Source: Tistrella mobilis
GTDB lineage: Bacteria > Pseudomonadota > Alphaproteobacteria > Tistrellales > Tistrellaceae
Direction: 5' to 3'
Length of the DNA: 64,000 nt
NCBI RefSeq assembly: GCF_041468085.1
Contig: NZ_CP121017.1
Span: 4,561,501 to 4,625,500 of the forward strand
Shown here: positions 16,138 through 24,703 of the stretch, in pieces
How the letters are laid out: each line of letters begins with the position of its first letter
Position numbering within the stretch: the first letter of the stretch is position 1
The notes under the pieces: model-generated
Told to the model about the DNA's origin: nothing
Seen by the model: only the letters and a program-made list of their open reading frames with translations
Databases searched by the model: none
Translations under genes and position numbers: made by a program

Positions 16138-16842
16138 ATGACCGCGCCGGCCGGCCTTTCATCTGTGCTTCCCCCCGCGATCAAGATCTGCGGCCTCAAC
16201 CGGCCCGACATGATCCGGACGGCGATCGAGGCCGGCGCCACTCATCTGGGTTTCGTGCATTTCGCCCCCTCGCCGCGGCATGTCGATCATGCCGATCTGG
16301 CCCGGCTGGCGGCCGATCTGCCCGCCGACGGTCCCGCCAAGGTATTGCTGACCGTCGATGCCGACTGGCCGGTACTGGATGCTGCCGTAGACGCGCTGGC
16401 CCCCGATCTGCTGCAATTGCATGGCCATGAGACGCCCGAGCGGATCGAAGCGGTGCGCAGCCGCTATCGCCTTCCGGTGATCAAGGCGGCCGGCATCGCC
16501 GATGCCGCCGATGTGGCGGCCCTGAAGCCCCTTGCCGCCGCGGCCGATCTGCTGCTGCTCGACGCCCGCCCGCCACGCGATGCGACCCGTCCCGGCGGGC
16601 TCGGCCAGGCCTTCGACTGGCGCCTGCTTTCCGGTGCGGATTTCGCGGCCGCCATCGGCGGCACGCCCTGGTGGCTGGCCGGCGGCCTGACCGCGGCGAC
16701 GGTGGCGGACGCCATCGCCCGCACCAGCCCGCAGGGTGTCGATGTATCCTCGGGCGTTGAAAGCGCCCCCGGGGTCAAGGATCCCGCCGCGATCCGGGCC
16801 TTCGTTTCCGCGGCACGTGCCGCCTTCGACCTCAAGACCTGA
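16138..16842 (+). CDS. trpF: Phosphoribosylanthranilate isomerase
   Basis: Third step of tryptophan synthesis from anthranilate (Amadori rearrangement to CdRP). The 234-residue barrel has the catalytic-Cys motif [10 protein letters not shown] at residues 15-24, [15 protein letters not shown], the catalytic Asp in LLLLDARPP, and the phosphate site [12 protein letters not shown] plus [16 protein letters not shown]. Only 3 bases separate it from pyrF, and trpB starts 20 bases downstream. Confidence 0.95.
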   Translation: MTAPAGLSSVLPPAIKICGLNRPDMIRTAIEAGATHLGFVHFAPSPRHVDHADLARLAADLPADGPAKVLLTVDADWPVLDAAVDALAPDLLQLHGHETPERIEAVRSRYRLPVIKAAGIADAADVAALKPLAAAADLLLLDARPPRDATRPGGLGQAFDWRLLSGADFAAAIGGTPWWLAGGLTAATVADAIARTSPQGVDVSSGVESAPGVKDPAAIRAFVSAARAAFDLKT

Positions 16843-16862
16843 CAGTCAGGAACAGCCGGTTC

Positions 16863-18077
16863 ATGTCGCATACACCCAACACCTACCGTTCCGGGCCGGA
16901 CGAGCACGGCCGTTTCGGACTGTTCGGCGGTCGTTTCGTCGCCGAAACCCTGATGCCGCTGATCCTTGAGCTTGAGCAGGCCTATGAGGCGGCGCGGCAG
17001 GATCCCGAGTTTGCGGCCGAGATGGCGCTGTTCCAGCGCGATTATGTCGGCCGGCCGAGCCCGCTCTATCTCGCCGAACGGCTGACGGAGCATCTGGGCG
17101 GCGCAAAGATCTACTTCAAGCGCGACGAGCTGAACCACACCGGCGCGCACAAGATCAACAACGTGCTGGGCCAGCTGCTGGTTGCGAAGCGCATGGGCAA
17201 GAAGCGGATCATCGCCGAGACCGGTGCCGGTCAGCACGGCGTTGCCACCGCCACCATGTGCGCGCGGCTCGGCATGGATTGCGTCGTTTACATGGGCGAG
17301 ACCGACATCGTCCGTCAGAAGCCCAACGTCTTCCGGATGCGCCTGCTCGGCGCCGAGGTGCGCGGCGTGTCGTCCGGCACCGCGACCCTCAAGGATGCGA
17401 TGAACGAAGCCCTGCGGGACTGGGTGTCGAATGTCGACGACACCTTCTACTGCATCGGCACCGCCGCCGGTCCGCACCCCTATCCGATGATGGTCCGCGA
17501 CTTCCAGTCGATCATCGGTGAAGAGACGAAGGTCCAGGTGCTGGAGCGTGAAGGCCGCCTGCCCGACATGCTGGTCGCCTGCATCGGCGGCGGCTCCAAC
17601 GCCATCGGCCTGTTCCATCCCTTCCTCGACGAAGAGGGCGTGCGGATGATCGGTGTCGAGGCGGCGGGACACGGCATCGAGACCGGCGAGCATGCCGCCT
17701 CGCTGGCCGGCGGCCGTCCGGGTGTGCTGCACGGCAACCGCACCTATCTGCTGCAGGATGCCGACGGGCAGATCCTGAACGCCCATTCGATCTCGGCCGG
17801 CCTGGACTATCCCGGCATCGGCCCCGAACATTCCTGGCTGCGCGATATCGGCCGGGTGGAATATGAGTCGGTCACCGACCGCGAGGCGCTTGACGCCTTC
17901 CAGCTCTGCGCCCGCCTTGAAGGCATTCTGCCGGCGCTGGAGCCCGCCCATGCGGTGGCGCAGGTGGTCAAGACGGCCCCCACCCTGCCCCGCGACGCCA
18001 TTCTGGTGATGAACATGTGCGGCCGCGGCGACAAGGATGTCTTCACCGTCGCCGAAGCCTTGGGAGTGGACCTGTGA
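16863..18077 (+). CDS. trpB: Tryptophan synthase beta chain
   Basis: Condenses indole with serine using pyridoxal phosphate. The 404-residue protein has the PLP lysine in HTGAHKINN, the ETGAGQHG substrate loop, [10 protein letters not shown] for the PLP phosphate, and [13 protein letters not shown]. Length and motifs correspond to the standard TrpB1 type that works with TrpA through an indole tunnel. AGGA precedes the ATG. Its stop codon overlaps a GTG start of trpA. Confidence 0.97.
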   Translation: MSHTPNTYRSGPDEHGRFGLFGGRFVAETLMPLILELEQAYEAARQDPEFAAEMALFQRDYVGRPSPLYLAERLTEHLGGAKIYFKRDELNHTGAHKINNVLGQLLVAKRMGKKRIIAETGAGQHGVATATMCARLGMDCVVYMGETDIVRQKPNVFRMRLLGAEVRGVSSGTATLKDAMNEALRDWVSNVDDTFYCIGTAAGPHPYPMMVRDFQSIIGEETKVQVLEREGRLPDMLVACIGGGSNAIGLFHPFLDEEGVRMIGVEAAGHGIETGEHAASLAGGRPGVLHGNRTYLLQDADGQILNAHSISAGLDYPGIGPEHSWLRDIGRVEYESVTDREALDAFQLCARLEGILPALEPAHAVAQVVKTAPTLPRDAILVMNMCGRGDKDVFTVAEALGVDL

Positions 18078-18946
18078 GCGCCATGGCTGAGACCATCGAC
18101 CGTTCCGCCGTGCCGGGCGGCACTGCCCGTATCGATCGCCGTTTCGCGGCGCTGAAGGCCGAGGGCCGGGCCGGGTTGATCACCTTCGTGACTGCTGGCG
18201 ACCCTGACCTCGAAACCGGCGCCCGGGTACTGGCCGCGCTGGCTGAGGCCGGTGCCGACGTGATCGAACTGGGCGTGCCCTTCACCGACCCGATGGCCGA
18301 CGGCCCGGCGATCCAGCGGGCAGGGCTGCGTGCCCTCGCCGCCGGGGTCACCATGATCAGGGTGCTGGACATGGTCCGCGCCTTCCGCGCGACCAACACC
18401 GACACCCCCATCATTCTGATGGGCTATTACAACCCGATCTACGCCTATGGCGCCGAACGCTTCGCCGCCGATGCAATCGCGGCCGGCGTCGACGGGCTGA
18501 TCGTGGTCGACCTGCCGGCCGAGGAAGAGGAGGAGCTGGTCCGCTTCACCGATCCCGCAGGTCTCGCCCTGGTCCGCCTGGTCGCGCCCACCACCTCGGT
18601 GGAGCGTCTGCCCTCGGTGGTCGGCCGGGCGAGCGGTTTCCTCTACTACGTCTCGATCACCGGCATCACCGGTACCGCCTCGGCGGATATCTCCAGGGTG
18701 GCGCCCTCGGTCGCCCGGATTCGCGCGGCGAGCGAATTGCCGGTGGCGATCGGTTTCGGTATAAAGACTCCCGAACAGGCAGCCGCCTTCGCGGCGATCG
18801 GTGATGCCGTCGTGGTCGGCTCGGCGATCGTGCAGGAGGTCGAACAGGCGGTGGCCGACGGCGCGCCCGAAACCGCGCCGGATCGGGTCCGCGATCTGGT
18901 CAGCCGGCTGGCAGGCGGTGTGCAGAGCGCTGCCGCCCGCGCCTGA
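18074..18946 (+). CDS. trpA: Tryptophan synthase alpha chain
   Basis: Cleaves indole-3-glycerol phosphate to indole and glyceraldehyde-3-phosphate. The 290-residue barrel shows [10 protein letters not shown], the catalytic Glu in [14 protein letters not shown] (with catalytic Asp), [20 protein letters not shown] and [13 protein letters not shown] start at 18074 overlaps the trpB stop by 4 bases and has GGAG 7 bases upstream. An ATG at 18083 (MAETID) is also possible but sits 16 bases from that ribosome site. The overlap suggests translational coupling with trpB. Confidence 0.94.
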   Translation: MSAMAETIDRSAVPGGTARIDRRFAALKAEGRAGLITFVTAGDPDLETGARVLAALAEAGADVIELGVPFTDPMADGPAIQRAGLRALAAGVTMIRVLDMVRAFRATNTDTPIILMGYYNPIYAYGAERFAADAIAAGVDGLIVVDLPAEEEEELVRFTDPAGLALVRLVAPTTSVERLPSVVGRASGFLYYVSITGITGTASADISRVAPSVARIRAASELPVAIGFGIKTPEQAAAFAAIGDAVVVGSAIVQEVEQAVADGAPETAPDRVRDLVSRLAGGVQSAAARA

Positions 18947-19000
18947 CGGCGACGTCGTGACCCGCCCCGCCCCAGGCATCCGAACGGAGACCCCAACCGC

Positions 19001-20020
19001 ATGAGCTGGCTGTCGAACTTCGTCCGTCCGAAGATCCAGGCCCTGGTCCGCAAGCCCGACGCGACGCCGGACAATCTCTGGCACAAATGCCCGTCCTGCG
19101 AGCAGATGATCTTCCATCGTGATCTGGTGGAAAATCTGCATGTCTGCACCAATTGCGGCCATCACATGCGCCTGCCGGCGAAACAGCGGCTTGCCATGCT
19201 GTTCGACGACGGCGCCTATGACCGGATCGATACGCCTAAAGTGACGGCCGATCCGCTGCGCTTCCGCGACCGCAAGCGCTATACCGACCGTCTGCGCGAA
19301 GCCCAGGCCAAAACCGACGAAACCGATGCCATCCAGGTGGGCGAGGGCCGCATCGGCGGCGTGCCGGCCGTGGTTGCGGTGTTCGATTTCGATTTCCTGG
19401 GCGGCTCCATGGGCATGGGCGTAGGCGAAGGCCTGGTCAAGGCCGCCGCCGTCGCCGTGCAGAAGAAACGCCCGCTGATCGTCTTCCCCGCCTCGGGCGG
19501 TGCCCGCATGCAGGAAGGCGCGCTGTCGCTGATGCAGATGGCCCGCACCACGGTCGCCGTCGACCGGGTGAAGGAAGCCGGCCTGCCCTATGTCGTGGTC
19601 TTCACCGACCCGACCACCGGCGGCGTCACCGCGTCCTTCGCCATGATCGGCGACATCCACATCTCCGAACCCGGCGCCCTGATCGGCTTTGCCGGTCAGC
19701 GGGTGATCGAGACCACCATTCGCGAGGCCCTGCCCGAGGGCTTCCAGCGCGCCGAGTATCTGATGGAACACGGCATGCTCGACATGGTGGTACCGCGCAA
19801 GGCGCTGAAGGAGACGCTGGCCCGGACGCTGAAGCTGCTGCTGAAGCTGCCGCCGGCGGCCGCCCCCAAGCCCGGCTCGGCGATCGCCGGGCCGGTGACC
19901 AACACGGTCACCCCGCCGCGCAAGCCTGCCGGCAATGCCGCCACGAAAGCCGCCGAGGCGACACCGCGTACCGAGCCCGCCCTGGGTACGGCTGCGACCG
20001 ACGAGCCGCGCAAGGCCTGA
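19001..20020 (+). CDS. accD: Acetyl-CoA carboxylase carboxyltransferase subunit beta
   Basis: The carboxyltransferase beta subunit that helps make malonyl-CoA for fatty-acid synthesis. The N-terminal zinc ribbon has CPSCEQM and CTNCGHH (Cys4). The crotonase-like domain carries SMGMGVGEGLVKA, PASGGARMQEGALSLMQM, DPTTGGVTASFA and GFAGQRVIE. The total is 339 residues. The last 55 form an extra Ala/Pro/Thr-rich, low-complexity tail beyond the usual family end. trpA-accD-folC is a common proteobacterial order. A GC-rich hairpin without a T-run (20028-20048) follows the stop. Confidence 0.95.
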   Translation: MSWLSNFVRPKIQALVRKPDATPDNLWHKCPSCEQMIFHRDLVENLHVCTNCGHHMRLPAKQRLAMLFDDGAYDRIDTPKVTADPLRFRDRKRYTDRLREAQAKTDETDAIQVGEGRIGGVPAVVAVFDFDFLGGSMGMGVGEGLVKAAAVAVQKKRPLIVFPASGGARMQEGALSLMQMARTTVAVDRVKEAGLPYVVVFTDPTTGGVTASFAMIGDIHISEPGALIGFAGQRVIETTIREALPEGFQRAEYLMEHGMLDMVVPRKALKETLARTLKLLLKLPPAAAPKPGSAIAGPVTNTVTPPRKPAGNAATKAAEATPRTEPALGTAATDEPRKA

Positions 20021-20078
20021 TACTGCGCCCGGGCCCCGAAGGCCCGGGTACCATCCGACGTGAAGGGGCTGCCGGCCC

Positions 20079-21416
20079 ATGGATGACAGCGCCACCATCC
20101 TCGACCGGCTGGGCCGGCTGCATTCGACCGAAATCGATCTCGGCTTCGACCGGATCCTGCGCCTGCTCGCCGAGCTGGGCAATCCGCAGGACCGGTTGCC
20201 GCCGGTGATCCACCTGGCCGGCACCAATGGCAAAGGCTCGGTGGTGGCTTATCTCTCGGCCATCGCCCGCGCCGCCGGGCTCTGCGCCCATGCCTATACC
20301 TCACCGCATCTGGTCCGCTTCCACGAACGCATCGCCCTCGGCGGCCGGCCGATCGCCGAACCGGTGCTGGCCCGGCTCCTGGCCCGGATCGAAGAGGTCA
20401 ATGCCGGCCGGCCGATCACTTTTTTCGAGATCACCACCGCCGCCGCCTTCCTGGCCTTCGCCGAGACCCCGGCCGATCTGGTCATCCTGGAAACCGGGCT
20501 CGGCGGACGGCTGGATGCGACCAACCTCGTCGCCCGGCCTGCCGCGGTCGGCATCACCCGTATCGCGCTCGACCATATGGAATTCCTGGGTGATACCCCG
20601 GCGCTGATCGCGGCCGAAAAGGCGGCGATCATCAAGCAGGGCTGCCCCGCCGCCACCGTCGCGCAGATGTCCGATGCGGCAGCGGTGATCCGTGCAGCCG
20701 CGCTGCGCATGCAGGCACCCTTTACGGAGGGGGGGCGCGACTGGCAGGCGGCACTGGAGGCGGACCGCCTGGTGATCAGCGGCGGACCTGCCGACGGCAT
20801 CTGGCCACTGCCGGCCCTGATCGGCGACCACCAGGCCTGGAATGCCGGTCTCGCCCTCACCCTCGCCCGACTTGCCGCCGCAGACATACCGGCGCTGGCG
20901 CCGCTCGGTCATGCCGCCGCCCTGGCCGAGGGGCTCCGCACCGTCCGCCACCCGGGGCGGTTGCAGCCGGTGACGGCGGAGATTGCCCGGGCGCTGCCGG
21001 TGCTCGATCCTGCCGGTCGTCACGAGATCTGGATCGACGGCGGCCACAACCCCGATGCGGTCGATGCGCTTGTCCGTCACAGTCTGGGCCCCTGGTCCGA
21101 CCGGCCGATGCTGCTGGTGCTGGGCCTGCTCGCCCGGAAGGATGCCGATGCGGTGATCAGCGGCCTGGCACCACTGGCCGGCCGGATCCGTCTTGCCACC
21201 ATCGCCATACCCGGCCATCCCTCGCATGACCCGCAGATGCTGGCCGACCTCGCCCACAGGGCCGGGATCGATGCCGCCCCGGCCGAGAGCTGGCAGGCAG
21301 CGATTGCCGCCGTCGATCCCCACATCGCCCATCGCATCCTGATCTTCGGCTCGCTCTACCTGGCCGGCGACGTCCTCGCCGCGCTGGAACCCGCAGATGC
21401 CGAGGCTGCCGCCTGA
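20079..21416 (+). CDS. folC: Folylpolyglutamate synthase / dihydrofolate synthase
   Basis: A Mur-ligase-family enzyme that adds glutamate to dihydropteroate and folates using ATP. The 445 residues include the P-loop GTNGKGSVVAYLS, AYTSPHLVRFHERI, the Mg/carbamate region ETGLGGRLDATN, ITRIALDHMEFLGDT and AAEKAAIIKQG, and the C-terminal domain with DGGHNPDAVDAL. AAGGGG lies 11 bases ahead of the ATG. A second, more divergent Mur-ligase gene lies about 3.3 kb downstream on the other strand. Confidence 0.93.
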   Translation: MDDSATILDRLGRLHSTEIDLGFDRILRLLAELGNPQDRLPPVIHLAGTNGKGSVVAYLSAIARAAGLCAHAYTSPHLVRFHERIALGGRPIAEPVLARLLARIEEVNAGRPITFFEITTAAAFLAFAETPADLVILETGLGGRLDATNLVARPAAVGITRIALDHMEFLGDTPALIAAEKAAIIKQGCPAATVAQMSDAAAVIRAAALRMQAPFTEGGRDWQAALEADRLVISGGPADGIWPLPALIGDHQAWNAGLALTLARLAAADIPALAPLGHAAALAEGLRTVRHPGRLQPVTAEIARALPVLDPAGRHEIWIDGGHNPDAVDALVRHSLGPWSDRPMLLVLGLLARKDADAVISGLAPLAGRIRLATIAIPGHPSHDPQMLADLAHRAGIDAAPAESWQAAIAAVDPHIAHRILIFGSLYLAGDVLAALEPADAEAAA

Positions 21417-21466
21417 CCTTCGCCCGCTCACTGCCCGGAGCCGATCTCTCTTCAGGAACCGCATCA

Positions 21467-22357
21467 ATGGCCGCCATCCCCGTCTTCTCCACCGCCGATC
21501 TCGGTCACGTCTCCATCGCCCATACCCTGCTGCCCGCGGGCCGGCCGGGCGGGATGCCGGTGGTATTCGTCCACGGCCTGTCGATGCAGGGGCCGGAATG
21601 GCCCGAGGCCTTTCTGGACGATCTGGGAGCCGACCATCCGGTGCTGCTGCTCGACAACCGCGATGCCGGGCTGTCCACCGCCTTCGGGCCGGTGGTGCTG
21701 GGAGAGCCGGGCGCCTCGCCGCCCCAGGCCTATGACCTGTTCGACATGGCCCGCGACGTGGTCGCCCTGCTCGACCGGCTGGGTCTCGATCGGGTGCATC
21801 TGGTCGGCTATTCGATGGGCGGGCGGATCACCCAGATCATCGCCGCCACCGAGCAGAGCCGCGTGGCCTCGCTCACCTGCCTGTCCTCGACCGGCGGCCG
21901 CCGGCAGGTGGAAGCGAAGGCCGAGGTCCGCGACGCTCTGGGTGCCGCCCGGGCGGAGCGCCTGCTTCATGAGCCCGATATCGAGCTGTTCGTTGCCCAG
22001 TCCCGCCTGCTCGACGGCACGGCACTTCAGGCGTCCGACGACGAGCACCGCCGGCGGATCACCCGGGCCGTCGCCCGCAGCTACCGGCCGCTCGGCACCG
22101 GCCGGCAGATGGCGGCAATCGAGAGCACGATGGACCGCCGCGAGCTGCTGGGCCAGATCATCTGCCCCACCCTGTTCATCCACGGCACAGCCGACCCGGT
22201 GGTCGCGCTGGACCGGGTACGGGAAGGTGTGGAGCGTATTTCAGGTGCCCGCCTGCATGTGATTCAAGGCCTCGGCCATCTGATCACCGAGGCTGCGACG
22301 CCGCTGTTCCTGGCCCCGCTCGCCGCCCACATCCGGGCAGCCGACGCGCGGGGCTGA
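21467..22357 (+). CDS. Alpha/beta hydrolase
   Basis: A 296-residue alpha/beta-hydrolase-fold protein. The oxyanion region is FVHGLSM, the nucleophile elbow GYSMGG holds the Ser, the acid is in HGTADPVV and the histidine in GLGHLI. The DNRDAGLST segment is typical of the aromatic-hydrolase/aclacinomycin-methylesterase-like subgroup. The substrate cannot be deduced. It follows folC by 50 bases with an AGGAA ribosome site. Its stop codon lies inside an 18-bp tandem duplication that also supplies the stop of the convergent cyclase gene. Confidence 0.8.
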   Translation: MAAIPVFSTADLGHVSIAHTLLPAGRPGGMPVVFVHGLSMQGPEWPEAFLDDLGADHPVLLLDNRDAGLSTAFGPVVLGEPGASPPQAYDLFDMARDVVALLDRLGLDRVHLVGYSMGGRITQIIAATEQSRVASLTCLSSTGGRRQVEAKAEVRDALGAARAERLLHEPDIELFVAQSRLLDGTALQASDDEHRRRITRAVARSYRPLGTGRQMAAIESTMDRRELLGQIICPTLFIHGTADPVVALDRVREGVERISGARLHVIQGLGHLITEAATPLFLAPLAAHIRAADARG

Positions 22358-22384
22358 TCGGGAAAACGGGGCTGATCAGGAAAA
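22349..22384. repeat. 18-bp tandem duplication spanning two convergent stop codons
   Basis: Two copies (22349-22366 and 22367-22384) differ at one base. Copy 1 contains the stop codon of the alpha/beta hydrolase. Copy 2 contains, on the minus strand, the stop of the cyclase-fusion gene. The copies look like a recent slippage duplication. Confidence 0.85.
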
Positions 22385-24703
22385 GCAGTCTTCGGGCAGT
22401 TTCAACTCAGCCGGGGATTGCCCCAGAATCCAGCCTTCGACGGTGGTGACCGGTGCCAGCCGGGGCTCACCGGTGGGGCGTGCGCCGGCCAACACCTGCA
22501 GCATGCCCATCAACCCGACCACGGCATCGAACCGGTCCTCGCCCTGGCTCGCATTGCCGAAACCGTCGCCCAACTCGGCGACCAGGTCCATATCGATCAC
22601 AAGATCCAACCGACGGGCCGCTTCCATCAGGGTGGCGGCATTGGCGGCACGATCGTTGCGGTTGCGTTTGCTGCCCCGGCCATTGGTGGCCTGACGGCCC
22701 AGCCGCACCCCCAGATGGCGATGGAAGGCCGCCGGATAGGCCTCGACCACGGTAAGGGCATGGCGTTCGACCAGCTCGCCCAACCGGCCGTCGAAGGGCC
22801 AGAGCCCCAGATCCAGCCCGTCACGGCGGGCGGGGATCAGCAGATGCCGCCAGACATGGGCGGCTGCGCGGCCGACCTGGGCGGGACCCATGGTCCAGAA
22901 CAACGGGGCCGCCGCCCGGCGGGCGATGGTTGCATGCTCGCAGATCCGCCGCAGATCATCGGGTCCGTCCAGTCCAAGCCGGCGGGCAAGCTCGGCCGGC
23001 CCGCCCTGCCCCTGCCCGGGCCGTCGCGGAAAGAACGGCCGGCCGGGCGAGATCTCCTCGGGCCGCATCGCCGGCTCCAGCCCTTCGGGCGCGAGCGCGA
23101 ACCGGTCGAGCGCATCCACGAACCGCGTGGCTCCCAGCAGCCCGGCATAGGCTGCCGGCAGGCCCAGCACCACATCCAGCCCCAGCAGTACCCGGCCCCC
23201 CCGGGCACGCGCCAACAGCCGGGTGATCAGGGTATCGACCGGCCCCACCGGTTCCGGCACACCCGCGGCGTAACGGCCATCCTCCATCCGCGTCGCCACG
23301 GCCATCCAGCGCTTGCGGCCGTCGACGCTCCAGTCGGCGTGAACCACCAGATCGGGCGGCACAGGGCAGGGTGGCCCGCCTGCATCGACATCGGCAGCAA
23401 TCGCCAGACGGTTGGCGGCAGGCGCCGGGGTGAACACCTCCTGCTCCCGCGCCGAGCCGCGCAGCTGCACGCGGCCCAGCGATCGCCAGGCCGCGGTGGC
23501 CCGGGCGGCAAAGGAGCCGCTGGCAATGATCCGATGGCCCAGCGTCTTGGTCAGATCCTCCAGCCGCGCCGTCTCGTTGATCGACCGGTCGATGGCGGTA
23601 AACTGCAACCGTTCGGCGGTGCCGATATTGCCGAACATCACCCGTCCCAGATGCAGACCGATGCCGAAATCGACGCGTGCTTCGCCCTCGGCCGCACGCT
23701 CGCGGTTCCACAGCTCCAGCCGGCGTTCGGCATCGCGTGCCGCCGCCAGGGCGGCATCGCAGGCGGCCTCGACCTCGTCGCCAAAGACCGCCAGCGGAAA
23801 GATTGCGAGCACGCTGTCGCCCATCAACGACAGCACCTCGCCGCCCGCCCCCAGCACCGGTTCGGCGGCGCATTCGAAATAGCGGTTCACCAGTTCCATG
23901 AACCGGCCGACGCCCAGCTGCTCGGCGATCGCAGTCGAGCCGCGCAGATCCGACAGGAAGATCGCCGCCGGGATCAGCTCGCCATCGCCGCGCCGGATCT
24001 GGCCCGACAACACCCGCCGGCCGGCATGCTGGCCCAGATAGGTCATGGCCACCGTATCCGAGACCTGGGCCGTGAAGGCCAGCCGGCAGGCTGCCGCCAG
24101 ATGCACCTGCAACGCCGAAAGAATGGCCAGGTCGCGATCGCTGAACCCGTCGGGGGCATCGGCGGTCCACGAGGCGAGCACGCCATTGCCGCCCAGACCG
24201 CTGCCGAAGGCCGTGCCGGTCGCGACATAGTCGGTCATGCCTTCGGCGACCAGATCCTCGAACAGCGCAAATTCGCGGCTCGCCTCCGGCCCCGTCAGCC
24301 GGCGGCGCATCCAGTGCAGGTCATGGGTCAACAGATAGTTGAGCGGCGAGCGCTGCCAGGCCTCGGACACACCGGCCAGGCCATGGGCCATCACCATCCG
24401 CTCCACCGGCTGGCCCGCCTGCCAGAAGAAGGATACGGCCGCGATCAGCGGATGAAGGGTCCGGAAGGCGAGATAGACCCGGCGGATCGGCAGGCCGGCT
24501 TCGACCAGGCCGCGGTTCATGCCGTCGAAGACCTGCTCGAAACTGACCGCCTGGATCAGATCGCCGGCCATCCGCCCCGCGACCGCCGCGACCACCATCG
24601 CCGCCTCGGCATCCAGCGGCATGGCCGCGGGCGGCGGCAGCTGCAGGCGGCCCAGCGCGTCGCGGCTGCGGGGGGCAACGTCACGGCGAGGACGATCGGG
24701 CAT
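22376..24703 (-). CDS. Class III adenylate/guanylate cyclase fused to a DUF429-like domain
   Basis: A 775-residue protein with three parts. Residues 25-235 are a helical sensor-like region found in some alphaproteobacterial cyclases (FEQVFDGMNRGLVEAG). Residues 245-405 form a class III nucleotide cyclase domain with metal aspartates in FLSDLRGSTA and LMGDSVLAIF, and the transition-state Asn/Arg in INETARLE; the usual adenine-selecting Lys before MGD is Ser. Residues 450-745 resemble DUF429, a predicted RNase H-fold nuclease-like family, with HADWS, LLGLDVVLGLP, VVEAYPAAFHRHLG and DRFDAVVGL. The frame is open throughout, and no stop separates the two halves. The start overlaps the upstream Mur-ligase gene by 23 bases. 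I know of no established function for this combination. Confidence 0.72.
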   Translation of the reverse strand: MPDRPRRDVAPRSRDALGRLQLPPPAAMPLDAEAAMVVAAVAGRMAGDLIQAVSFEQVFDGMNRGLVEAGLPIRRVYLAFRTLHPLIAAVSFFWQAGQPVERMVMAHGLAGVSEAWQRSPLNYLLTHDLHWMRRRLTGPEASREFALFEDLVAEGMTDYVATGTAFGSGLGGNGVLASWTADAPDGFSDRDLAILSALQVHLAAACRLAFTAQVSDTVAMTYLGQHAGRRVLSGQIRRGDGELIPAAIFLSDLRGSTAIAEQLGVGRFMELVNRYFECAAEPVLGAGGEVLSLMGDSVLAIFPLAVFGDEVEAACDAALAAARDAERRLELWNRERAAEGEARVDFGIGLHLGRVMFGNIGTAERLQFTAIDRSINETARLEDLTKTLGHRIIASGSFAARATAAWRSLGRVQLRGSAREQEVFTPAPAANRLAIAADVDAGGPPCPVPPDLVVHADWSVDGRKRWMAVATRMEDGRYAAGVPEPVGPVDTLITRLLARARGGRVLLGLDVVLGLPAAYAGLLGATRFVDALDRFALAPEGLEPAMRPEEISPGRPFFPRRPGQGQGGPAELARRLGLDGPDDLRRICEHATIARRAAAPLFWTMGPAQVGRAAAHVWRHLLIPARRDGLDLGLWPFDGRLGELVERHALTVVEAYPAAFHRHLGVRLGRQATNGRGSKRNRNDRAANAATLMEAARRLDLVIDMDLVAELGDGFGNASQGEDRFDAVVGLMGMLQVLAGARPTGEPRLAPVTTVEGWILGQSPAELKLPEDCFS

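Noticed and set aside
18008-18074. Earlier in-frame start for trpA near 18017
   Set aside because: It would overlap trpB by about 60 bases and adds Arg-rich non-conserved residues; the GTG at 18074 or ATG at 18083 fits the ribosome site and family start better.
20028-20048. GC-rich hairpin after accD as a terminator
   Set aside because: There is no T-run after the stem and folC follows closely, so accD and folC may be co-transcribed; it is not listed as a terminator.
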